A DNA stretch of 7,313 bases from an uncultured cyanobacterium. Its GTDB lineage: Bacteria > Cyanobacteriota > Cyanobacteriia > PCC-6307 > Cyanobiaceae. This document shows, piece by piece, positions 1 to 7,313 of the stretch. The stretch covers positions 1 through 7,313 of the forward strand of contig CAIKWV010000534.1 in the NCBI GenBank assembly GCA_903831165.1. The letters run 5' to 3'. Every line of letters starts with the position of its first letter. Within the stretch, counting starts at the first letter, position 1. A program made the position numbers and the translations under genes. The notes under the pieces were generated by a model that was not told the origin of the DNA, did no database searches, and saw nothing but the letters and a program-made list of their open reading frames with translations.

Positions 1-45
1 CCTGCTCCCTGCGCCCCTGTCTGCCCCGGGGTTCCGCCGTCCTGA

Positions 46-2034
<1,989 letters not shown>

Positions 2035-2040
2035 AACTTG

Positions 2041-2379
2041 ATGGCAAGCGCTGCCCCATTGCGACTCTGGCCAGCCTGGCGCTGGGCAGCCCTGCTGGGT
2101 TTTGCCCTGATGGCGCCGGCAGCCTTGCCAGCTGGCGGGGGTGATCGCCGCTTGCCCGAGGTGCGTCGACGTGAGCAGGGGCAGGATCCCTTGCTCAGCC
2201 AGGCCTGCCTGAGTCTGCGCTGTGCTCCGGAACATCAGGCGCCGGTGCTGGCCCAATTGGATGCTGATGTGCCACTACGGGTGTTGCGGCACTGGTTCGC
2301 TCCCGGAGGACGCCACTGGTTGCGGGTGGAGGTCAGCAGCATGGCCGGTGAGGTGACGCGGGGTTGGTTGCCGGGGTAG
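2041..2379 (+). CDS. small exported SH3-like domain protein
   Basis: A 112-residue protein, probably secreted to the periplasm or thylakoid lumen. The first 31 residues look like a Sec signal peptide: Arg8 and Arg14 in the n-region, a hydrophobic stretch at 15-29, and an A-x-A-type site ending ALPA at 28-31. The mature part has a charged linker and then a compact domain at about 55-112. Its pattern (LR.AP at 59-63, PLRVL, HWLRVEV, and a final GWLPG) fits a bacterial SH3 fold, which usually binds peptides or peptidoglycan. Cys56 and Cys61 could form a disulfide. ATG 2041 was chosen over TTG 2038, which adds one residue. It starts 6 bases after the gyrB stop and is probably co-transcribed with it. 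The SH3 call is from pattern only; the partner is unknown. Confidence 0.72.
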   Translation: MASAAPLRLWPAWRWAALLGFALMAPAALPAGGGDRRLPEVRRREQGQDPLLSQACLSLRCAPEHQAPVLAQLDADVPLRVLRHWFAPGGRHWLRVEVSSMAGEVTRGWLPG

Positions 2380-2399
2380 GCGTTGGATTCAATGCCTGA

Positions 2400-3365
2400 A
2401 TGCTGATGGAAAGAATCTTTTATTACTGCAGTGCCAATCCCACTCCAACGGGCGGCAACAAGATCACCTATCGGCATGTCGAGATTTTGTGTGATCTCGG
2501 CTTTGATGCTGCTGTGGTTCACCCCAAGGCAGGATTCCGCTACGACTCCATCAATCATGCATCTCCCGTGGTTGCCCTCGGTGACATGCGACTCACCCGC
2601 AGAGACGTGTTGGTGTTTCCGGAGGACGCCGGCCCGAATGTGCGTAAGTTTGCGCCTGCTGTGAGGAAGGTTTTGTTCAATCAGAATGCGTACCATTCCT
2701 TCCGGGGCTTTGCTGATCGGGAGGGCGCTCTCCCTCCCTATCGGGATCCGGTATTCGTCGCCACTCTGGTGGTTTCTGAGGATAATCGCCGCTACTTGGA
2801 ATATGCCTTCCCTGGGTTGCAATGCCGGCGTATTCATATCTCGCTTGATTTCAAGCGTTTCAGCTTGGTGCCAGCTTCGCAGAAGCATAATCATATTGCC
2901 TTCATGACCCGCAAGAATGGCGCAGATGTTGCGCAGGTGCTTCAGATTCTGCGCAGCAGAAATGTCTTGCAGAACTGGAAGCTTACTCCGATTGAGAATC
3001 AGGACGAGGCTGGGGTTGCTCGCATCATGGGAGAGGCGAAGATTTTCCTGGCTTTCGGACATCCCGAAGGGATTTCTCTCTCCAATCTGGAAGCCATGGC
3101 TCGGGGCTGCCGTGTGATCGGTTATTCGGGAATGGGCTGTCGTGAGTATTTTGCCGATGATCTCTGTGTCGAGGTCCCCATGGGCGACATCATTGCCTTT
3201 GTTCGTGTCGTGGAGGCGGAGATCGCTCGTTTCGACGCTGGCTCTACCACCCTGCTGGAATCCCTGGGGACCGCCGCCCGCTATGTGCAGGAGCACTACA
3301 GCCCGGAGGCGGAGCGCGCCGACCTGCTTGATGTCTTCTCTGGCTTAATGGCGGCACCCGGATGA
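2400..3365 (+). CDS. GT-B fold glycosyltransferase, GT4-like
   Basis: A 321-residue soluble enzyme expected to transfer a sugar from an activated nucleotide donor to a glycan or lipid acceptor on the cytoplasmic side. The N-terminal half has a glycine-containing loop near residues 18-20 (TGGNK), followed by alternating strands and helices that would form the acceptor domain. The C-terminal half holds the donor site, with the E-x7-E motif EGISLSNLE (Glu223, Glu231) followed by a conserved AMARGCRVIGY-type strand and turn, as in GT4 enzymes. It is shorter than the usual 360-400 residues but has no obvious internal loss. ATG 2400 is the first start and ATG 2406 (MERIFYY) is equally possible; neither has a clear Shine-Dalgarno. 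It starts 20 bases after the SH3 gene, but its codon use is less GC-rich, suggesting it is accessory. Donor and acceptor cannot be read from the sequence. Confidence 0.85.
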   Translation: MLMERIFYYCSANPTPTGGNKITYRHVEILCDLGFDAAVVHPKAGFRYDSINHASPVVALGDMRLTRRDVLVFPEDAGPNVRKFAPAVRKVLFNQNAYHSFRGFADREGALPPYRDPVFVATLVVSEDNRRYLEYAFPGLQCRRIHISLDFKRFSLVPASQKHNHIAFMTRKNGADVAQVLQILRSRNVLQNWKLTPIENQDEAGVARIMGEAKIFLAFGHPEGISLSNLEAMARGCRVIGYSGMGCREYFADDLCVEVPMGDIIAFVRVVEAEIARFDAGSTTLLESLGTAARYVQEHYSPEAERADLLDVFSGLMAAPG

Positions 3366-3440
3366 GGGCGGTCTGTGTTTGCAGGGTGCTGGACCGGGCT
3401 CTGATCAGCGGATTCTGGATAGCTGTGGACTTTCCGCGAT

Positions 3441-3469
3441 CCTGCACAGACTGGCCTTTTGTGTGCAGG
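3441..3469. repeat. perfect 8-bp inverted repeat (hairpin)
   Basis: CCTGCACA at 3441-3448 pairs without mismatch with TGTGCAGG at 3462-3469 around a 13-base loop. No T-run follows on either strand, so it is not a classical terminator. It lies 76 bases after the first glycosyltransferase gene and could stabilise the 3' end of that mRNA. Confidence 0.6.
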
Positions 3470-3471
3470 CA

Positions 3472-3491
3472 AGACTCGGCGTCCTGAGTCT
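3472..3491. repeat. perfect 6-bp inverted repeat (hairpin)
   Basis: AGACTC at 3472-3477 pairs with GAGTCT at 3486-3491 around an 8-base loop. It begins two bases after the larger hairpin at 3441-3469, so the two would stack in tandem in RNA. No T-run follows. Its meaning depends on whether the whole gap is structured. Confidence 0.5.
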
Positions 3492-3540
3492 GTTGGCCAC
3501 AATTGATCTGCGGACCATGGGCCTAGCAGTTCCAGGATTT

Positions 3541-3585
3541 CAGCATGCTGGCAGCTCAGGCTGCAACGGGATCAACACCCGTTTT
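3541..3585 (+). terminator. possible terminator: palindrome and two tandem hairpins with a short T-run
   Basis: CAGCATGCTG (3541-3550) is a perfect palindrome. It is followed directly by GCAGC/GCTGC (3551-3555 with 3560-3564, loop TCAG), and then by AACGGG/CCCGTT (3565-3570 with 3578-3583, 7-base loop). Four T residues follow or overlap the last stem (3582-3585). On the plus strand this is the best terminator candidate for the upstream glycosyltransferase transcript. However, it lies about 200 bases after the stop codon and the T-run is short, so the call is weak. Confidence 0.35.
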
Positions 3586-3697
3586 CTGGCTGCGGCAGCG
3601 TGGATATGAGTGGGCAACGCCACCTTGGCTATTGATCAAGTTGATTCAGAGTTGGGCGTCATGTACTGGCTGGCCAGAGCCTCTCGGTGGCTTGGCG

Positions 3698-3727
3698 TTA
3701 GGCTGGTAAAAGCCTGATTGTCTTTTT
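3698..3727 (+). terminator. hairpin plus T-run directly before a start codon
   Basis: Bases 3698-3704 pair with 3711-3717 (AGGCT/AGCCT core, extended by one G-T wobble and one T-A pair) around the loop GGTAAA. The tail 3718-3727 ends in five T residues. The form is that of a weak intrinsic terminator, yet the T-run touches GTG 3728, the start of the next gene. It could end the upstream transcript, attenuate the next gene, or hide its start. No Shine-Dalgarno can be seen in the same stretch. Confidence 0.35.
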
Positions 3728-4909
3728 GTGTCCAAGACGATTGCTTGTGTCTGGGAGATCGGCGCAGGGTTGGGCCATCTGACAAGGCTGCAGCCCTTTG
3801 TCGATCATTCGCTGAAGCGGGGTCATCGAGTGGTGCTGGTGGTCAAGGAATTGCATAATGTCCACACTGTATTTAATATTAACCGGGTTGAATTGCTGCA
3901 GGCCCCTTATGTGACGACGCCGGCCTCGAAGCTGCCGCCGATCTCGTGGCCAGAAATGCTGCTTCTGCGCTATCAATCGGCGCCACGGCTTGCTAATTAT
4001 CTTGCTGCATGGTGATCTATTTTTTCGCTGATTAATCCCGATCTGGTGATTTATGACTCTTCTCCTGCCGCTTTGATCGCAAGCTTGGGAGCTTCCTGGA
4101 CGAAGTGGACCGTTGGCGGTCCGTTTTTTATGCCCAGGTTTGACTTGCCTGAGTTTGGCGTTTTCCCTGGCTCAAAGCGTGATTCTGAAATACCCAGGCG
4201 TCTAAGTAGTTCCGAGCGTCAATTGTTGCGTCTGATCCAGGAGTCTTTTGCCCTCATTGGCCAGTCTCGCCAAATATCGTCAGTCCGTGAGCTTGTTGCG
4301 CAAGCCGACAAGGAGCTGCTGACGACGTTGCCTCAGTTTGATTACTTCGGGCCTCGCTCTACAGGGGAATATGTCGGCATGCCAGCCTCGCTTGGTGGTG
4401 GTGCGGCCCTGCCAGCTTGGCCGGTTGATTCTAAAATTAAGATCTTTGCCTATCTTAAGCGCTTTCCTGGCATGGGAGCTTTTCTTGAAGCGCTGGAGCG
4501 AGCCGGGGTAGGGGCTGCGATTTATTCCAGGGATATTTCCTCTTCTCTAAAGAAAACATTTAGCAAAAATGTTTATATGGAGAGTCCGGCTTTGATGGAT
4601 GCTGTTTGCACTGAAGCCGACTTGGTGATTCATATGGCGGGCAGCCAGACGGTGGCCCGATGCATGAAAGCAGGCGTAGCCCAATTGTTGATTGCCACGG
4701 CTATGGAGCAGCTATTCACTGCCCAGTCAGCCCAGAAACTTGGGGCTGCGTTCGTGGTTACTCCGGCAGCCAGCAGTTACGATATCGTTATAAAGCAGGC
4801 TTTGTTGCACGCCGCCAAGGGGCGAAGGCCCTTTGAGGGGGCAAGGTCTGAGTTGCTTGATGGATCGCACTATGGATTGCGAGTTGAAGAGCTGATCGCT
4901 GGATTCTAG
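3728..4909 (+). pseudogene. glycosyltransferase (GT1/MurG-like) interrupted by one in-frame TGA
   Basis: One reading frame of 394 codons from GTG 3728 to TAG 4907-4909, broken only by TGA at 4013-4015 (codon 96). The first part has the acceptor-domain start with the glycine loop GAGLGH at 12-17 (VWEIGAGLGH). The second part has the donor-binding signature IHMAGSQT with His302 and the later MEQ at 326-328, followed by LGAA. This is the pattern of UGT/MGT-type GT-B enzymes. The two parts match one continuous protein: W-stop-SIF...PDLVIYD falls where related proteins, as I recall them, read AWR.LF..LRPDLLV.D. So TGA probably replaced an Arg codon such as CGA. A restart at GTG 4046 would lack most of the acceptor domain. 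A sequencing error or rare readthrough would leave a working gene. Lower GC than gyrB. Confidence 0.82.
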
Positions 4910-4980
4910 ATCTTTCGTCGATTTGCCTCGCGATTCTGTGTGCAAGTTTTCCGCTCTTGGCTTTAATATAGTATTGTTGC

Positions 4981-4994
4981 CCAAGGCGGCTTGG
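4981..4994. repeat. short inverted repeat between convergent genes
   Basis: CCAAG (4981-4985) and CTTGG (4990-4994) form a 5-bp stem with a GCGG loop, in the 115-base space between the convergent glycosyltransferase and sulfotransferase genes. A second CTTGG at 4956-4960 could pair with the same CCAAG. There is no T-run on either strand, so a terminator role is possible from position only. Confidence 0.3.
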
Positions 4995-5024
4995 ATTGGA
5001 GGCTGCAAGGCTGTATGGATTTGG

Positions 5025-5663
5025 CTAGATTGTGCTGAGTAAAGCGTAATCTTCTGCCAGTAGCTCTTCCAGCTGGTTGATTTCGGCCTGGCTTAGCTCG
5101 GACTTGCTGACTTTCGGCCCGTCGGTTTTTAGCCGGGGAAAGTCGATTTTCATGCCTGACCTGGCCTCGATGTAGGCGATTGCATCGTCCAGTCTTTCTG
5201 CCCTGAAAACCCTGTCGTAGTAACGCAGGTTGCTGCCGAGGAAGTAACTCTGATTGCGGGTGTGGTGTTTTATCGCTGGGATCAATCTGTAGGAGTCAAT
5301 ATTTTTGATGAATGTCCCCACCGTTGGATCTGGCGGGATTTCCATCGTGTTGCAGAGTTCTGCGTGGTTCGGGTCGCGCCAGCGAGGATCCAGGACCCGG
5401 TTCGCATAGGCGGAAAGCAGGCGCTTCATCGGATCTCGCACGATTGTGAACTTTTCGTGTCCTTGGGGTGCCCGCACTGCTGAGAAAGGTCCAGGCGTTC
5501 CGTAGAGCGAAAAAAGTTCCAGCTTGCAACCGTTGATGATTATGGGCTCATAGGGTCTGCCATTGTCGAGGCGGAAAAGGTATTCGCGCATTGAAGAGCC
5601 CGCATTTTTGGGTGCAGGATAATAAATGGCTTTGGCTTTTGAGCACAATGCGCAATTGACCAT
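5025..5663 (-). CDS. PAPS-dependent sulfotransferase, family 2-like
   Basis: A 212-residue enzyme predicted to move sulfate from PAPS to a hydroxyl group, most likely on a carbohydrate. The 5'-phosphosulfate loop is at 14-26 (YYPAPKNAGSSMR, with Lys19, Gly22, Ser23 and Ser24). The 3'-phosphate site is FTIVRDPMKRLLSAY at 72-86 (Arg76, Ser84). Further family marks are H-x3-NQSYFLG at 134-143 and the C-terminal DYALL at 205-209. The length is typical of bacterial members. There is no signal peptide or membrane anchor, so it should act in the cytoplasm, unlike Golgi-anchored animal relatives. ATG 5663 places the PAPS loop near the N-terminus as expected; no Shine-Dalgarno is seen. It converges on the broken glycosyltransferase with 115 bases between. 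GC is low, like the glycosyltransferases, so it probably belongs to the same glycan locus. The substrate is unknown. Confidence 0.87.
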   Translation of the reverse strand: MVNCALCSKAKAIYYPAPKNAGSSMREYLFRLDNGRPYEPIIINGCKLELFSLYGTPGPFSAVRAPQGHEKFTIVRDPMKRLLSAYANRVLDPRWRDPNHAELCNTMEIPPDPTVGTFIKNIDSYRLIPAIKHHTRNQSYFLGSNLRYYDRVFRAERLDDAIAYIEARSGMKIDFPRLKTDGPKVSKSELSQAEINQLEELLAEDYALLSTI

Positions 5664-5822
5664 TGTTTTCAGGAGCTTTGAGTCAGGTTTCTTGTTTTCT
5701 GGCGGTTTCGGTCAAAGCCTGGCCCTACTGATTGGGAGGAAAGAATCTTATCTTTGCCGATCGATGGTTTTCGGATTGATCCTTGGCCTCTTTTGATGAT
5801 TCCTGCCGCAGATTGCTGGATG

Positions 5823-5862
5823 GCCTGGTGGCGTCCACCAATTGGTGCAGCAGCCGCCAGGC
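5823..5862. repeat. nested hairpin downstream of the peroxidase gene
   Basis: GCCTGGTGGC (5823-5832) pairs with GCCGCCAGGC (5853-5862) over ten positions, with one G-T wobble on the plus strand. Inside the 20-base loop is a perfect 12-base palindrome, CACCAATTGGTG (5836-5847). Read on the minus strand, the structure begins 21 bases after the peroxidase stop codon, so it may terminate or protect that transcript, though no T-run follows. It sits near the point where composition changes from the high-GC flank to the lower-GC block. Confidence 0.5.
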
Positions 5863-5883
5863 GTAGGAGATCCCGGTATGGCC

Positions 5884-6363
5884 TCAGGCCGCCAGTGCCG
5901 CCTCAATCGCCTGGGTCAGTTCGGTGCTGTCCGGTTCAACGCCGCTCTTGAAGCGGGCCAGCACGGTGCCGTCCTTGCCTACCAGGAACTTCTCGAAGTT
6001 CCAGGCCACATCACCGGCGGGCTCCGCTTGGGTCAGGGTGGTGTAGGGCTCGCTCTTGGCGCCGGTGGCGTGCACCTTGTCGAACAGCTGGAAGCTGGCG
6101 CCGTAGGTGCTGGAGCAGAACTGCTGGATTTCCGGCAGGGTGCCGGGCTCCTGGGCGCCGAAGTCATTGCAGGGGAAGCCCAGCACCGCCAGGCCCTGGG
6201 GGCCGTAGGTGTCCTGCAGTTTCTGCAGCCCGGCGTACTGGCGGGTGAAGCCGCAGCGGCTGGCCACGTTGACGATCAGCAGCACCTGGCCGGCCCATTC
6301 GCCGAGGCTGCGCTCGCCGCCCCGGGCATCGCGCACGCTGATCTCTTTGACATTGATGGCCAT
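5884..6363 (-). CDS. glutathione peroxidase family thiol peroxidase
   Basis: A 159-residue cytoplasmic enzyme that reduces hydrogen peroxide and lipid hydroperoxides. The thioredoxin-fold catalytic tetrad is complete: Cys37 in NVASRCGFT, Gln71 in GFPCNDFGAQEPG, and Trp121-Asn122 in WNFEKFLVGKDG. The active residue is Cys, not selenocysteine. Cys83 (QFCSSTYG) is a candidate resolving cysteine, which would make thioredoxin the likely electron donor, as known for many non-animal members. The length matches E. coli BtuE-type proteins apart from a shorter loop before the WNF motif. ATG 6363 is chosen because the family begins a few residues before the first strand. The frame stays open upstream to 6666, but that part overlaps mgtE and is very biased in composition. 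It is divergent from mgtE with 155 bases between the starts. High GC, so part of the conserved flank. Confidence 0.93.
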   Translation of the reverse strand: MAINVKEISVRDARGGERSLGEWAGQVLLIVNVASRCGFTRQYAGLQKLQDTYGPQGLAVLGFPCNDFGAQEPGTLPEIQQFCSSTYGASFQLFDKVHATGAKSEPYTTLTQAEPAGDVAWNFEKFLVGKDGTVLARFKSGVEPDSTELTQAIEAALAA

Positions 6364-6518
6364 GGTGTCCGGGCAACGTCCCTGATTCTGTCGTTCGGTC
6401 GCCTGTCCTGTTGGCGCCCGCCTGTTCGCCTTGGCCAATGGCTGCCACCAGGGCCCTGCGCCGGGTGTGCGGCCGGCGGAGCGGCTCATAAACTCCCTGT
6501 CAACGGCGCGGCAGGAGC

Positions 6519-7313
6519 ATGAGCGAGAGTTCCGCCGTGGCGGAGGTGGTGGCGCGTCAGCTGGAGAGCCTGCTGGAGGCCAGCAATTACGACGGCGCCA
6601 AACTGCTGATGCAGCCGGTCCAGCCGGTGGATGCGGCCGAAGCGATCGGCACCCTGCCGCGCACACTCCAGGCCCTGGCCTTCCGGCTGCTGCCCAAGGA
6701 CGAGGCGATCGAGGTTTACGAATATCTGGAGCCCTCGGTGCAGCAGAGCCTGCTGGAACGGCTGCGTTCCGGGGAGGTGCTGGAGCTGGTGGAGGAGATG
6801 TCCCCCGACGATCGGGTGCGCTTGTTCGACGAACTGCCGGCCAAGGTGGTTCGGCGGCTGCTGGCCGAGCTGAGCCCTTCGGAGCGGCGGGTCACGGCCC
6901 AGATGCTCGGCTATGAGGCGGAGACCGCCGGCCGGCTGATGACCACCGAGTTCATCGATCTCAAGGAGTTCCACAGCGCCGCCCAGGCCCTGGAGATCGT
7001 GCGCCGCCGGGCCCGTGAAACCGAAACGATCTACAGCCTGTACATCACCGATGCCTCCCGCCATCTGAGCGGCATGTTGTCGCTGCGGGACCTGGTGACG
7101 GCTGAGCCGGATGACCGTCTGGGGGATGTGATGACCCGCGAGGTGGTCAGCGTGACCACCGATACCGACCAGGAGGAGGTGGCCCGGGTGATTCAGCGCT
7201 ATGACTTTCTGGCGGTGCCGGTGGTGGACCGGGAGCAGCGGCTGGTGGGGATCGTCACCGTCGATGACGTGATCGACGTGATCCAGCAGGAGGCCACCCG
7301 CGACCTCTATGCG
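6519..7313 (+). CDS. mgtE: magnesium channel/transporter MgtE, 5' part (cut by window end)
   Basis: 265 codons from ATG 6519 run off the window without a stop, giving the cytoplasmic half of a Mg2+-gated Mg2+ channel of the inner membrane. Residues about 15-130 form the MgtE N domain, a superhelix with repeats such as VLELVEEMSPDDRVRLFDEL and LPAKVVRRLLAEL. A pair of CBS domains follows. CBS1 is about 136-200 (ETAGRLMTTEF, ETIYSLYI, LSGMLSLRDLV). CBS2 is about 203-262 (LGDVMTREVVSV, FLAVPVVD, LVGIVTVDDVIDVI). In the known family these domains sense Mg2+ and close the pore; the five-helix pore domain would lie beyond 7313. ATG 6519 is the first ATG after an in-frame TAA at 6489. An AGGAG at 6513-6517 is only one base from it, too close for a normal Shine-Dalgarno. 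Its start faces away from the peroxidase gene. Confidence 0.94.
   Translation, partial: MSESSAVAEVVARQLESLLEASNYDGAKLLMQPVQPVDAAEAIGTLPRTLQALAFRLLPKDEAIEVYEYLEPSVQQSLLERLRSGEVLELVEEMSPDDRVRLFDELPAKVVRRLLAELSPSERRVTAQMLGYEAETAGRLMTTEFIDLKEFHSAAQALEIVRRRARETETIYSLYITDASRHLSGMLSLRDLVTAEPDDRLGDVMTREVVSVTTDTDQEEVARVIQRYDFLAVPVVDREQRLVGIVTVDDVIDVIQQEATRDLYA

Larger units (their letters stand above)
3366..3727. other. 362-base gap without a convincing gene, rich in inverted repeats
   Basis: No frame here gives a recognisable protein. A 76-codon frame from TTG 3379 to 3609 has no family features. A 41-codon frame starts at ATG 3362, overlapping the stop of the preceding gene (ATGA), but is also unrecognisable. 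The DNA does contain several perfect inverted repeats, listed separately, at 3441-3469, 3472-3491, 3541-3585 and 3698-3717. Short palindromes also occur (CTGATCAG at 3401, TTGATCAA at 3632). The segment could be a 3' untranslated region with terminators, the remains of a deleted gene, or a structured RNA. The sequence alone does not decide. Confidence 0.6.

Noticed and set aside
2235..3296. A 353-codon open frame on the minus strand
   Set aside because: It is antisense to the SH3 gene end and the first glycosyltransferase, whose motifs are clear; its product shows no recognisable domain.
3379..3609. A 76-codon frame from TTG in the gap
   Set aside because: It has a weak start, low-complexity content, no motif, and the sequence is better described by inverted repeats.
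3521..3703. Integron attC-like site: GTTAGGC at 3697-3703 with GCCTAGC at 3521-3527
   Set aside because: The upstream half mismatches the RYYYAAC consensus, the spacing is too long, and there is no integrase or cassette array.
4013..4015. Selenocysteine at the in-frame TGA
   Set aside because: No plausible stem-loop follows at the required distance, the enzyme family has no redox role here, and related proteins appear to have Arg.
5682..5951. A plus-strand open frame crossing the island's right edge, including DWEERILSLPIDGF
   Set aside because: It has no ATG, overlaps the end of the peroxidase gene and changes character midway; no family recognised.
6498..6503. TTGACA on the minus strand as a -35 box for the peroxidase
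   Set aside because: No -10-like sequence lies at 16-18 bases, so it stands alone and may be chance.
5842..6522. A 226-codon open frame on the plus strand
   Set aside because: It runs antisense to the peroxidase with its complete catalytic tetrad; it is open because of high GC.
5884..6666. A longer start for the peroxidase, giving about 260 residues
   Set aside because: The extra N-terminal part is Pro/Ala/Arg-rich, overlaps the mgtE start region, and has no family equivalent; ATG 6363 gives the normal length.
6486..7064. Open frames opposite and out of frame with mgtE (minus 6486-7064, plus 6431-6916)
   Set aside because: The mgtE frame has both CBS domains and the N domain; the others are His/Leu- or Gly/Ala-rich shadows.

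Overview
The window looks like a chromosomal segment of a unicellular picocyanobacterium of the Synechococcus/Cyanobium type. This is inferred from the GyrB sequence (short form of about 650 residues, with an N-terminus and TOPRIM region that read like those of marine Synechococcus), from the high-GC housekeeping genes, and from the weak or absent Shine-Dalgarno sequences. I saw no copy of the HIP1 octamer GCGATCGC. Three genes end in TGA (gyrB, the first glycosyltransferase, gpx), so TGA is a normal stop here.

Layout. (1) 1-2379, plus strand: a complete gyrB, followed 6 bases later by a small exported SH3-like protein. (2) 2400-5663: a lower-GC block of cell-surface glycan genes. It holds a GT-B glycosyltransferase (2400-3365, plus), a 362-base gap with no convincing gene but many inverted repeats (3366-3727), a second glycosyltransferase interrupted by one in-frame TGA (3728-4909, plus), and a convergent PAPS-dependent sulfotransferase (5663-5025, minus). 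(3) 5664-5883: a non-coding junction with a strong nested hairpin, where composition returns to high GC. (4) 5884-7313: a thiol peroxidase of the glutathione peroxidase family (minus), divergent from a magnesium channel gene mgtE (plus) that runs off the end of the window.

Hand counts of 60-base samples illustrate the composition change: 38/60 G+C in gyrB (1021-1080), 30/60 in the first glycosyltransferase (2881-2940), 27/60 in the second (4501-4560), 26/60 in the sulfotransferase (5581-5640) and 39/60 in mgtE (7141-7200). The simplest reading is a small accessory island for building or sulfating a surface glycan, set between core genes and already partly decayed. I see no transposase, integrase, tRNA or CRISPR array. 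The most useful leads are the single-codon lesion in the second glycosyltransferase, the sulfotransferase beside it, and the structured gap. I do not see convincing evidence of an entirely new kind of system.
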